From Agarophyton chilense (taxonomy: Eukaryota > Rhodophyta > Florideophyceae > Gracilariales > Gracilariaceae), in the NCBI GenBank assembly GCA_030374765.1, contig JARGXX010000003.1:62001-126000 (forward strand): 64,000 bases of DNA, written 5' to 3'. A program made the position numbers and the translations under genes. Shown here one piece after another: positions 12,279 through 21,978 of this stretch (its first letter is position 1; each line of letters starts with the position of its first letter). Below the pieces are notes generated by a model. That model saw only the letters and a program-made list of their open reading frames with translations. It ran no database searches and was not told the DNA's origin.

Positions 12279-12629
12279 ATGGCTAGCGGACATGCTAGAA
12301 GGCAGTGGCTGGAGGCTTTCAAGTTCAGCGTCTACGTCGTAACGCCCATTGCGGCAACGGTGTACCTGGGAACTGGAGCGTACCCGTACTTGGAGAAGAT
12401 CATACGTAACGTAAGTGTAGATTTCGAAAGTTTCACATCATCAGTAAACAGCAGCTCTGACTGAATAGTTTTAATTGCCGTGGCCTGTTAGACTTCATAT
12501 ATTGTTTACCCACCAGAAGGTGATACACCTCCAACATCAACCAATGAGATTAAGCTTGCTAGAGAAAAAAGAATATCGAAACTTCAGGAATACCGGGCCG
12601 ATTCGCAAATGGGTGAGAACAGAGAATAA
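12279..12629 (+). CDS. PET100-like cytochrome c oxidase assembly protein, two exons
   Basis: Exon 1 (12279-12410, 44 codons) and exon 2 (12492-12629, 45 codons plus TAA) join in frame across an 81-bp intron with GTAAGT donor and TTAG acceptor, giving 89 residues. Without splicing the frame stops at SSSD. Exon 1 has LEAFKFSVYVVTPIAATVY, a short membrane segment with the Leu-Glu-x-Phe start typical of PET100. Exon 2 opens with TSYIVYPPEGDTPP, the Tyr-x-x-Tyr-Pro-Pro motif found after the membrane helix in PET100-like proteins, then a charged helix. PET100 is a mitochondrial inner-membrane chaperone for complex IV assembly. Homology is by motif only, so the family call is moderate. The two-exon model is stronger. 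It is divergent from SF3B1, 367 bp away. Confidence 0.68.
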
Positions 12630-12811
12630 GGAAGGCTTAGTACCATTGAAAGTACTTGAGATTCATTATTATGAAGTGATTATGTAACCGTGGAGCGCAT
12701 TGCGGTCTGATGCACGTGAGAAAGGCAATAATGGCAGGTAGGACTCGTTTATCGAGGCTGAGTAGGAAAGTTTCAGTCCCCCGCGCCGCGAAGAACGGCT
12801 AGAGCAACATA

Positions 12812-12879
12812 GTTTTCTGATGAGGACGCCGTCATGTAAAGCTATAAAGCTTTACATGACGGCGTCATCAACAGAAAAC
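12812..12879. repeat. Long inverted repeat between two convergent genes
   Basis: Arms of about 32 nt at 12812-12843 and 12848-12879 pair with one bulge and one short mismatch. The inner 19 pairs (GACGCCGTCATGTAAAGCT) are perfect around a 4-nt loop. It lies between the 3' ends of the PET100-like gene and NUF2. It could be a transcript-end hairpin, a tiny foldback element, or a small-RNA source. Confidence 0.8.
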
Positions 12880-12979
12880 CACCCACCACTCCTTTTCTAG
12901 GATTCACGCATTTGAAAGGTCCAAGCGGTGTGAAAGATAGTGACCAACAAACATATGAGATGAACAAGGTGTTCAAGGT

Positions 12980-14407
12980 TCAGGGATCGCTTAAACTCGA
13001 TATAAACTTGCTGCTTTCTTCAAGCATCATAGACAACGCCTTTTGCATATTTGTGTGCATCTTTGTTCGGGATCCATTGACTGTGTTGTGCACCTTGAAC
13101 CAGTCCTTGAACATCTCTTCCAAGGTTTCTAAGGCTTTAGCAGCCCTCTTCACCTTTTCTTCTTTTTCTTTCTCCTTCTCCTGTAAACTTTGCATCACTT
13201 TCTTTTTCTCGCGAGTCAATTCCGCTTGACTTTCTACGAGAACGTGATCTTCCTCCGTACTTCCTTTTTCAATTTCGCTTTGCTGTTCTTCAACACGAGC
13301 AATTTTCGCCTCAGCAGATTCCAGCCACCGCTTCAATTGTTCTTGATTTTCTTCGATAGTAACCACTTCTTCCTCAAACTGAGAGTTCTTTGCCTCGCAT
13401 TGCTGTTTCTTCTGTTCAAGTTCTTTCACTTTCTCCCGATTGGAAATGTTCTCTTCAGCGGCGTGATGTGCTTCTTTCCCCAATTGCTTAGCTTTGTTGA
13501 GTTCGTCTGCTAGGTGCTTCAGGGATCGTCTCTCTCTCTCCAAAGATTCAATGTTCCGATTCTGAGATTCGAGGGACTCGCGCATACTATCAATTTCGCC
13601 CTTTAGACGATCGGGTGATGACACCACCTTGGCGGCCATACCTTCGTTGTCATCTTTCAACTTAGTCTTTTGGGTTGCTTGCGAAGCACACATCTTGGTT
13701 TTCTGCGAAAGTGTTTCCTTCACTTCTCTTGTGTCTTCCATTAGGGATCGCTGCTGTTTGTGCAATTCGTGCAGTTCCATGCTGAACTCAGACACAGTTT
13801 GTCTTAGTTTTTCAACTTCTGGTTCTTCAGCGGCGCGCTTTTCCTCAATGTTGGAAATTTCATGGCGAAGATTGGAAGTTTCTGTTAGAATCGATCGTTC
13901 TCTTTCAATCAAATCATCAGCTTCCTTCGTCATATTATCGAAGAATTCTTGTCTGGTGGCTCGAAACTTGCTGAAGTTGATTAGTGCTGAAAGCTGCCAA
14001 AGAAAACGAGTTTTTTCAGGTGCAATAATGTCCCGAATGCTGAACTCGTTGAAACTTGCAGCTTGACATAGTTTTTGGCATTCGCGAACGTAGTGCAACG
14101 TCGGAATGCTCTGCTCGTAGAGTTCTGGATGGTCTACGCACTCAAGGCTCCCAAATTCTGGCTGGGCCATGTCTTCAGCTCGCTTCGCATATACTTCTTC
14201 GATGAAGAAATCCATAACAGTTTTGGCATCGGTAGCAGAAGGGTTCTTCAACGTCTCTCGTGTTATCGGGCAGTTGAAAATGTTCTTCATATCATCCTGA
14301 ATTTCAGCAGGAGTCATTCGCGGGAATGGGAAGGTTGCTTGGGGTTCTGGAGCTGGGGCAAGGTGATCCCCCGGTCGGCTCCGACCTCGCGACGGAGGAA
14401 GCGCCAT
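12980..14407 (-). CDS. NUF2: Kinetochore protein Nuf2 (Ndc80 complex)
   Basis: Nuf2 pairs with Ndc80 in the outer-kinetochore complex that binds spindle microtubules. Starting at the ATG at 14407 gives 475 residues, near the usual 450-465. The longer open frame to 14524 adds a poorly composed leader, so I prefer MALPPSRGR. Residues about 30-170 form the calponin-homology-like head: FPFPRMTPAEIQDDM, then the diagnostic TRFLWQLSALINFSKFR. The rest is continuous heptad-repeat coiled coil (ERERRSLKHLADELNKAKQ and onwards) to the C-terminus, as expected for dimerisation with Ndc80 and binding to Spc24/Spc25. No introns are needed. It is convergent with the PET100-like gene. Confidence 0.88.
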   Translation of the reverse strand: MALPPSRGRSRPGDHLAPAPEPQATFPFPRMTPAEIQDDMKNIFNCPITRETLKNPSATDAKTVMDFFIEEVYAKRAEDMAQPEFGSLECVDHPELYEQSIPTLHYVRECQKLCQAASFNEFSIRDIIAPEKTRFLWQLSALINFSKFRATRQEFFDNMTKEADDLIERERSILTETSNLRHEISNIEEKRAAEEPEVEKLRQTVSEFSMELHELHKQQRSLMEDTREVKETLSQKTKMCASQATQKTKLKDDNEGMAAKVVSSPDRLKGEIDSMRESLESQNRNIESLERERRSLKHLADELNKAKQLGKEAHHAAEENISNREKVKELEQKKQQCEAKNSQFEEEVVTIEENQEQLKRWLESAEAKIARVEEQQSEIEKGSTEEDHVLVESQAELTREKKKVMQSLQEKEKEKEEKVKRAAKALETLEEMFKDWFKVHNTVNGSRTKMHTNMQKALSMMLEESSKFISSLSDP

Positions 14408-15598
14408 GCTTATCCAGAGACAACAACAGAACGGAGATGGCTGCGATAGGCTTCGGGTGCTTAAGGGAAGGCTCGATTCTTTTGAAGTACAAGTGGCTCG
14501 AACCTTCTTCCCATCCAACCACAAGTTCTAACAGAAAGAACTTTTCAAGCGAAGGGGATGAAACGTTGCGGCAAATGCAGATATACCAAACCATTTAGCG
14601 AGAGATGTACTGCAGCATTCTTGTTCCGAGGAAAATTTTCAATTTGAAATTTCAAACGGCACGTCTCCCACATTGGCTCAAAGATGTCCACGGCATTACA
14701 CCCCTGATTACTCACACCATCTCACCTGGGATGAGATGAATAGTGTTATCCATGCCCTGCCAAGCTCGTGCCCATAAGCGAAAAGGGTAAGGCTGAAAGT
14801 TCAGCCAGATACTCAGTTGACATTGGCTCGTTTGGACTCTTGAACTAAGGGTTGATTTCATGTGGGTAAGGCTAAATCCGAACTGATAAACAAGAAACAT
14901 TGAAATCTTCTGGTTTTTAAAAATCTAAATGATAAAGGATTGGCATTGCTGCAATGCTATCAAGGGTTTCGAGTAGCTTTCGAATAGCTAGCTTTTGTAA
15001 AAAATGAAGTCATGATCCTTGTGATGCGCCTCGAAGTAGCTCACGTCACAACTTTATACAGAAGACTGATGAAAGGTATTCAAAGGCTGCGACGGAACAA
15101 GCAATGCACGATTCTAGTTCCGTGCGCTACTCCGAGGGCTTCACAGTGGAGGAGAGTGTTTAGGACGAAAACGCCGAGTTTACAGCTCCTGTGCTCGAAC
15201 GCCCGCGGTCGGTTAGGTGATCGCTGTCCTGATATGATAATCCCTGCTTCAAAGACAAAAAGACTTCATGTACACATATTGTACAGCGAAAGAAGGTTTT
15301 TAATAGAATGTCCTGTTCTTTCAGATAGTGCAATGGCCCCGCCTCGTGTTTCGTTTTGTACATACAGACCACTCAAGGCTCAAATACCACATTCTTTCAC
15401 TCAACGAAACCTGGTGACAGTTCCGTTCTTGTCCATCTATATGAGATTCGTAAGAATGTATCCTTAGAGAACCAAAATTCTAAAAAAACAAAACGTCAAA
15501 AACCCATGATCCTTATCCTCTCTTGAGATGTAAAGCAAATGACGAATAACTGCCATTCTGCCAAGTCACCAATGTAAAGATCTTGGCAGTTTATTTCA
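14408..15598. other. Intergenic stretch, no supported gene
   Basis: This lies between the NUF2 start and the transporter stop. One plus-strand frame of 151 codons (15012-15467) is Arg-rich and unlike any family I know, and I do not support it. The upstream part should hold the NUF2 promoter. Confidence 0.35.
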
Positions 15599-16978
15599 TC
15601 ATGCTTGCTTCCCTTCACTGTTGTTTTCTTTCCTTTTTCTACTAGCGATCAGGGTTCCAGCGATTATGAGGGCACCCCCACCAAGTCCTCGAGGTCCGAA
15701 ACTTTCACCGAGTAATATGGCAGCTATGGCGCTAGCCCACAATGGCTGAGTTGCAAAAATAACCACCGCTTCGCTGGCCGGAACTCCTTGCTGTCCCTTT
15801 GTCTGAGCCCAACCAGAAAGTGCGGAAGATACCAACCCCGTCCAAGCTACAACAAGCGCATTGATCACGATGACGTTGAACGTCCACGACGCCATATGTT
15901 CAGGCGAGTCACTGGGCGCATGTACGATGTTCGAACCAACTTCAGCAAATAGAGCCCAACCAATTGACAAGACGGCCTGGACAGCAATCTTCGTCGCAAC
16001 CAACGGATTCGCTGCAACGGTATTACAATATTTTTCTAACCGAAACACGTAAGCAGAAAAGAAAAGCGCAGAAAGCACTTCCAAAGCATCTCCTGAAAAG
16101 GATGCTACTGTCCCGTGTCCTTTGTCCGAGCTCAGGAGAGCAACCCCTGTCACAGCGACGAGGGAGGAAATCCAAGTAGTAGTCGGAATCTTTGCCTTCC
16201 CCAGAAGGCCTGCCATGACGGGGACGATCACCGTCTGCAATTGAACAAGGAAGGCAGCACGGCTGGCACTGGTCTGCTGCAGCCCAATGACCTGTGCCAC
16301 ATTTGCCAGAAATACATATATACCCAGCTCTATTCCTGCTGGAAAAAAAGAGAATCGGTTCCCACTTACAGCCGCCGTCTTGCTTTCATTGCGAGTTAAG
16401 AACGCCCTCGTTTCGGCTACGAGAATAGGAACATATATTATTGTAGATAACAGGAGACGCTCGGAATTAAAAACAGAGGGGTCTTGATGAGGTTCTTGGG
16501 AAAATAAGAGCCTTACAGCCGGTGCAAAGGATCCCCACATCAACGGAACAGTAAACAGTAACCATCTCGACGGTATGTTCAGTTTCAGAGACCCTAGTGA
16601 TATTTTGACTCCAGAAGCTTCTGACGCCTGACTAGGTTCCAGTATTTGATCAGCCTCTACAGGTGCAATTCCATTCGAAGCGACGCCGTTTGTTGAAACA
16701 TTTTTCTGCTCGGAGGAATCTGTTTGGAATTGGTTGGTGGAAGACTTCGGGTCCTTAGCGGAACGAGAGATTGCTGGGCGTTTCGTCGACTTCTGTTCAT
16801 CGCTCTGAATCGAAAGGGAGGTAGATCTCCTACGAAAATAGTCTGTTGATATTTGGTTTGTTCTGCGACGTTTTGAGGTGGTCCATGTTGTTCTTAGTTC
16901 ATTGTACGTGTGATGACGAAATGAAAGTTGAAAAGGTGAACTAGACACAAAGGTTGGACATAGCTCCGTAGAACGCAT
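15599..16978 (-). CDS. DMT/EamA-family transporter, probably plastid-targeted
   Basis: A membrane transporter of the drug/metabolite superfamily. The ATG at 16978 gives 459 residues. An alternative frame start at 17284 adds about 100 residues of weak composition. The first 150 residues are rich in Ser, Thr and Arg without acidic clusters, like an organelle transit peptide, followed by about ten hydrophobic helices (WLLFTVPLMWGSFAPAVRL, the helix from IELGIYVFLANVAQVIGL, TWISSLVAVTGVALLSS). The second EamA repeat ends with FATQPLWASAIAAILLGE and GGALIIAGTLIASRKRKE, the usual P-L-x-A and G-E motifs of this family. The substrate cannot be read from sequence. It is divergent from the TPR gene with a shared upstream region of about 730 bp. 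Confidence 0.85.
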   Translation of the reverse strand: MRSTELCPTFVSSSPFQLSFRHHTYNELRTTWTTSKRRRTNQISTDYFRRRSTSLSIQSDEQKSTKRPAISRSAKDPKSSTNQFQTDSSEQKNVSTNGVASNGIAPVEADQILEPSQASEASGVKISLGSLKLNIPSRWLLFTVPLMWGSFAPAVRLLFSQEPHQDPSVFNSERLLLSTIIYVPILVAETRAFLTRNESKTAAVSGNRFSFFPAGIELGIYVFLANVAQVIGLQQTSASRAAFLVQLQTVIVPVMAGLLGKAKIPTTTWISSLVAVTGVALLSSDKGHGTVASFSGDALEVLSALFFSAYVFRLEKYCNTVAANPLVATKIAVQAVLSIGWALFAEVGSNIVHAPSDSPEHMASWTFNVIVINALVVAWTGLVSSALSGWAQTKGQQGVPASEAVVIFATQPLWASAIAAILLGESFGPRGLGGGALIIAGTLIASRKRKENNSEGKQA

Positions 16979-17705
16979 GGTACGATTACTTTGCAAGCAC
17001 CAGGAGCAGGCGGAAGTGACCTTATGTTGATATTCCAAAGATTTCGGAAAGACTAAATAGAGAGAGCAAGTATGCGGGCGCAGTGGGATGAATAAGAGAG
17101 AAAATCGAAACTGTATGCAGGGCGGGTGGTTTGTCGCCCAAAGCTTGCGCAACTTCGAACCACGTCGAACAAGGCGGACAACTACGTGAGAGGGAGGGGT
17201 ATGAATACTTCTCGAAGTAAATGCCGCTTGAGCAACGCGCGCAGGTAAACCGTACCCCACTCCGTCCACAACTGCAGAGCACATTTTTTGTTTTTGGGCA
17301 TAGTGCTCCGCGGAAAAGAAGATATATACGAAGGGTAGTCACCATTATTTTTGTCTGTATTTCCACCTGGAATGTTTGCATATTTGTGTGGCTGGGAGCG
17401 GTTGACGCTTCGTATTAAAAACACTTGGCAGTGCTTCACTGGAGACCCGATGTCTCTCCAGATATCCCATCGAGCGACTCATCTTTTCTTGTTTATGGCT
17501 GAGCTGACGAAGGAGAGTAGTATCGTTGTGGATTAACAACTTCTCATTGCATTCTTCGCCTCAACATGTTCAGGACGACATAAGCATGACTTCGTTCACT
17601 GGTTAAATTGCACAGAACTGGCCAACATCTGCATGGCAGCAGAACCTTGTTACTTGACAGGATCGCATACCCAGAGCATTGGTTGACAACGCTTAATCAC
17701 TTGAA
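16979..17705. other. Shared upstream region of two divergent plastid-type genes
   Basis: About 730 bp between the transporter (minus) and the lumenal TPR gene (plus). Several short frames cross it, none convincing. Any transcription start sites lie here, but I see no clear TATA box or operator. Confidence 0.4.
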
Positions 17706-18820
17706 ATGGAACACCGTCAACGAGCAGTTTGGAAACAGACATTGTTGTATTCCGCAAACGTGGTAATTACGCACAAGGCTTCACTGCCGGGAGGTCGAAA
17801 GACATCATGTAGACCACGAAAAGCGTCGACTGGCGCCGAGATGAGCATAGCTGAAACAACCAGTGAAGCTGCAAATTTTTCCAGAAGAAACTTTCTTATT
17901 GCAGTGGCCGCAAATTTGACTCTAGGTTCCTCCGCAGCACGAGCCAGTACTACAACAAACACAAAAGATAAGACATCAAATGCAATAAAGGAGTTTCGAA
18001 AGGTGACGGCTTTACAGGATTTGGCCTTCGAGTATACGAATCAGATGCGTTTTTCTGATGCAGAAGTGCTGTGGAGCAAGATAATCAGTCTAAACGAAAA
18101 CAATGCGGCAGCGTATTCGAATCGGGGAAATTGTCGAACATCACAAGCAAAGTTTGACGAAGCTATACAGGATTTCACCCGCGCCATTGAATTGGCCCCA
18201 GATGAACCAGACTGTTATCTAGGACTAGGGGTGGCTCTAGAAGGGCTTCACAAGTATGAAAACGCGCTTGACGCATATGAAAAAAGCAACGAGTTGAGTG
18301 TGAAGAGGTCAGGAAAGAAGGACGCTGTTGCTCTTAACAATATTGGAAACGCCTACGGGGGATTGGGCGACTGGCAAAAGGCATATGAATATTACAAAGA
18401 AGCTGCTGTGACGGAAACAAAATTCGTTTTTGCGTTGGCGAACCAGGCATTGGCCGAATTTGAATTGGGTAATGATCAGGGCGCGCTGCAGACTATGAAA
18501 TTTCTGACGCTCAAGTACCCGGGTTTTGGCGATATGCACGCGGCGATCGCTATGGTGTTGTGGGAGCGAGGTGATCGCGCTCAAGCTGAGGATGAATGGT
18601 TCAAAGCTGTTCAAGCTGATGGAAGGTTCGTTGATCGTTTCATGCATTCTTACGCGTTTTTGTAAGTAGACTTTGTGCTGACATTGTGGAGCGGATTTTT
18701 CTGTTCGTTTGCAGGTATCAAGACAAGACATGGGTGCGTGAGGTGAGGAGGTGGCCGCCGAGATTGGTAAATATCATGATGCAGTTTAGTGGTCTGTCGA
18801 CGAGAACGACATTAACATGA
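17706..18820 (+). CDS. TPR protein with twin-arginine signal, thylakoid lumen type, two exons
   Basis: Exon 1 is 17706-18661 and exon 2 is 18715-18820, separated by a 53-bp intron (GTAAGT donor, TTTGCAG acceptor). Splicing replaces the premature TAA at 18663 by 35 more residues including WVREVRRWPPRLV, giving about 353 residues. Plastid TPR proteins of this type commonly end with an RRWPP-like motif, which supports the intron. The N-terminus is a transit-peptide-like stretch, then SRRNFLIAVAANLTLG ending in ARA, a twin-arginine signal with a lumenal cleavage site. At least four TPR units follow (AAAYSNRGNCRTSQAKFDEA, PDCYLGLGVALEGLHKYENA, VALNNIGNAYGGLGDWQKA). The role is probably as an assembly or scaffold factor in the lumen; the partner is unknown. 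Confidence 0.82.
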
Positions 18821-20010
18821 TTGACGAAGATGTTGCAGGTGGTAGACGAGCGACACTGTGTTAGTGGATTGGTCTTCAGTTGTGCTGTTAAGAGCCACCG
18901 GAGTGCAGAGTTTGATCACGAAAATCCTATCGCGGCTTACCGAAGATGTTTGTATCACATTGCGTTACTCCTGAGCATACATTGCCCAACGGACAAGGTT
19001 AGAGTGTTTCACTAGAGGTCTATAATGATATGCTTGGGCACTGCGGTTGTGAGAAGGTACTACGGAGTCAGCAAAATAACACCGTACGGTGTACACGTAA
19101 CTTTAGCATCACTGTCTCGTGTGGTGTCAGTAAGCACCACGAGGTTAAACAGTTCCACCAAGGTGCAAGCCGCCGCAAAAAGGCAGCTGTGGCGAAGTTC
19201 TTAAAAAAAGCCCCGTTTCCGCTACAGTGCATGTGTGTGGTACACGCGGCACTCGGGGGCGTGCAAGGCGCTTCATTTAGAGTGTAAGCACTTAACAATG
19301 CCTGCCGCCCGTCTTTATCCAGGAGGAAAGGGGGGTACGGTAAGCACGCGCCACAAGGGAAAGGGTCCACAAAGATACTAAAAGATAGGTGGCCTGGGCG
19401 CTGTTGGCTTGAGCGCGGAAGGTAGCGGAGCCTCGCTGTGGGAGCGCAGATTGCCTACAGACCTGGTGCCAGCCGCACTGACGCGGGGGGTGGGGGCGGT
19501 GAGTGTTGCTTGATCACGTCGAGCGGAGCCGTGAGAGCACGGAAGTGACCACCTCATGGACTTGAGGCGGCCAAGGCGAAGCAGAAAGCTCTCAGTTTCG
19601 TGCGCAGCGCGCCAAGTCATTCGACGTGCTCGAAAAAGACATGCAGCGAGCAAATCAAAAAGGTATTATAATGTTATACACAGAAAAAAAGCAACCGAAT
19701 ACGGCCAGCGCCAGTCGTTTTAATTTGGTGCGCTATTCTGACCGCAGGTCTTCCATTGCCATGGGCAGCATTACACTCGAAAACCTTTTCCAACAGCTTT
19801 GGAAAACAACCACCAAAAGTTACAAGAAGCGCCGCTTTGCTCCCAACTGCCAGTTTCTACGACGGCACGTCGCCTTTTGCTATTCTTAATCTCTTTACCA
19901 TCAACCCGCCCTAGCTGCTTACTTCCGGCGCGTCGTCGTGTTAACCTTCTCATCTATCTTCGTCTGCATCCTTCTCTTGCCATCTCAATAGTCGCACGTT
20001 CCGCAACTCT
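18821..20010. other. Intergenic stretch, nothing recognised
   Basis: About 1.2 kb between the TPR gene and the sulfotransferase. Only short frames on both strands, with no domain. The last few hundred bases should hold the sulfotransferase promoter and leader. Confidence 0.4.
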
Positions 20011-21120
20011 ATGAAGCCACTGACTCTGTGGCAAAAGGAAAGAATGAAGCAAGTCTCCAAACAGCTCATCGCTAACATTATTGTCATTGTGCTCGTCTGC
20101 TACGTTATTCTCGCCATCGAACAGATCCGCACAGCCAATTGCAACAATCATGACAACATCCTAGCTCCCCTTAACACCTCTCTTGCTTCCCTTGTCCAAC
20201 ATCAACCCTTAAAATCATTCGAACAGCCTGCTTCTGCCGTCGACATCTCATCCTCTCTCCGAGACACACCTTTAAGTTTGGCTTCTCGTGCTCGACATGA
20301 GCGTCCGTTACCGGAATGCGCCGCATCCGGCAAACCGGCGCGTTCCTTTTTAATGGTTTTTATGGGCCATTCCGGATCAAGTGCACTCCTGTCCGAGCTT
20401 TCGGCCCACTCTAAGATCCATGTTGAGGGCCCTGAGCTCGTTGATCACCAGGAGGTCTTTGACACACCCGCCGCATTGCAAACTACTCGCGAGTTTTTTG
20501 ATCGCGGCATAGAAAAGGGTTTGATACCTGGCTTCAAAATTCGTCCTGTGCACATCATGACTATGCCAGCCGAATGGCAGAAGCTGGTAGAAGAGTATGA
20601 CACAAGAATTATTTGGCAGTATCGTAAGAACTTTTTCAAGGCAGCTGTTGGAGAGTACAAGCTGCGCTTCCTTAATGACACCAGCGTTATTGAGGGTTTG
20701 AGATCGAATATGACAAAGGCAAAGCGTTGTGAGGTTGGAACTTGCTCCTTCCCCATAACAAACTTCCCGTTCATGCACGAATTAGTCAGGGAGGTATGGC
20801 GTTCGCAGAGAAACATCGTGTCCGGTGTAAAGATTGTCTCGCGTGATAGTTGCATTCGTGAAGCGCCATATGAAGATTATCTGCATAACCGAGAAAACAC
20901 TTTGAAGGATATGTTCCGTTTCCTTGGTATCGAGCATGAGGAGACCCAGCCATCGCGTTTTAAGGCAACCAGTGATAACTTGTGCGATGTAGTTACGAAT
21001 TGGGAGGATCTGTGCCGAAAGTTCTATGTGTGTCCCACTATGGCACATTTGCTGGAAGATGAGAATAATAATTGCTACTGTCCAGTAGTCAGTGGTTCTA
21101 CGGAACTATGTGAGATCTAA
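20011..21120 (+). CDS. Golgi-type carbohydrate sulfotransferase (type II membrane protein)
   Basis: 369 residues in one exon. Residues about 20-40 (LIANIIVIVLVCYVILAIE) form a single N-terminal membrane anchor after a short basic tail, the layout of Golgi sulfotransferases. The lumenal part opens with SFLMVFMGHSGSSALLSEL, a variant of the 5'-phosphosulfate loop that binds PAPS. About 95 residues later comes IIWQYRKNFFKAAVGEYK, matching the 3'-phosphate binding motif (Arg then Ser/Ala context). The C-terminus is Cys-rich and likely disulfide-bonded. The family transfers sulfate from PAPS to sugar hydroxyls. In a red alga, sulfated galactan or another glycan is a plausible acceptor, but that is inference. 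It could also be an animal-like carbohydrate 6-O sulfotransferase relative. Confidence 0.72.
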   Translation: MKPLTLWQKERMKQVSKQLIANIIVIVLVCYVILAIEQIRTANCNNHDNILAPLNTSLASLVQHQPLKSFEQPASAVDISSSLRDTPLSLASRARHERPLPECAASGKPARSFLMVFMGHSGSSALLSELSAHSKIHVEGPELVDHQEVFDTPAALQTTREFFDRGIEKGLIPGFKIRPVHIMTMPAEWQKLVEEYDTRIIWQYRKNFFKAAVGEYKLRFLNDTSVIEGLRSNMTKAKRCEVGTCSFPITNFPFMHELVREVWRSQRNIVSGVKIVSRDSCIREAPYEDYLHNRENTLKDMFRFLGIEHEETQPSRFKATSDNLCDVVTNWEDLCRKFYVCPTMAHLLEDENNNCYCPVVSGSTELCEI

Positions 21121-21978
21121 ATGTGCTTCTGCTTTGTTTCTGTACTCTTAAGTTGAAGTCGCGACGTCGGACGGTGCGGTTTCTTTCCGATGGCTGTTGG
21201 GAGAAAGCTGTTTGTGAGATATACAGTCTGATCTGTGTTGTGTAGGTGAATCTGGTTGTCGCTCTTGGTGAGTTGAGGTCAGGCGTCGGCGAATGAAATC
21301 TTTCTCCTCCATCCTTGTTTTCTGTAAGTTTTTTTCCAAGAGGTTGGCTTCGTTTGTCGACGGTCTGTTAGGCAAGTGTGACGGGATTAAGGCGAAATGG
21401 TACTTATGAATCTGGGCATCGCGCGTTCCCTTTCCTCTTCTCGTTTAGTGCGTTGTGTTAATTTTTGGCCTGTAAAAGCTGTTCGCGTTCGGAGATAGGC
21501 AGATATTGCGTCGAATTCGATCGTAGAAAGCGGAGCGGCCTTGCTGCGTGTCGGCATTCGTGGTCAACGGTCTCTTTGTTGCGGGAATTCAGATCCCGAC
21601 CTTCCGTTCGCAAAAGCACTGCTTCCTTAGAGCAACGCGGTAGATGCTGCCCGCGTCAACACGTCTGTTTTCCTCGATCCGTATTTTGGTTAGAAAAGAC
21701 GCGTTTTTATGCTTCTGCCGTAGCTATTTCGCCACTTGATCTAAAAGCCTTAGCATTCACACTGCGCCAGCGATATCCGGCGGTAGCCGAACGCATCGTC
21801 GCGCAGACTCGGTTGGAAATTACTTCTCTTTACTGCAAGTGGCTGTGCATACCGATACTCTTGTACTCGGTACTCTTACCTTAGAGCCGGCGACAGTGGT
21901 CCATGAGCACGCACAGATTGTCGCTGTACTTCTTGGAACACTCACCCGGGTGCATCTCGCTGCGCGACCGCCATCGAG
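21121..21978. other. Intergenic stretch upstream of TTC27
   Basis: A frame of 139 codons (21465-21884) has no recognisable domain and I do not support it. In the TTC27 frame an in-frame TGA lies about 70 bp upstream of 21979 and no ATG intervenes. Confidence 0.35.

Noticed and set aside
15012-15467. 151-codon plus ORF between NUF2 and the transporter
   Set aside because: No domain, Arg-rich mixed composition, and no support from neighbours.
21465-21884. 139-codon plus ORF upstream of TTC27
   Set aside because: No domain, and it is in a different frame from TTC27, so it is not a missed N-terminus by simple extension.
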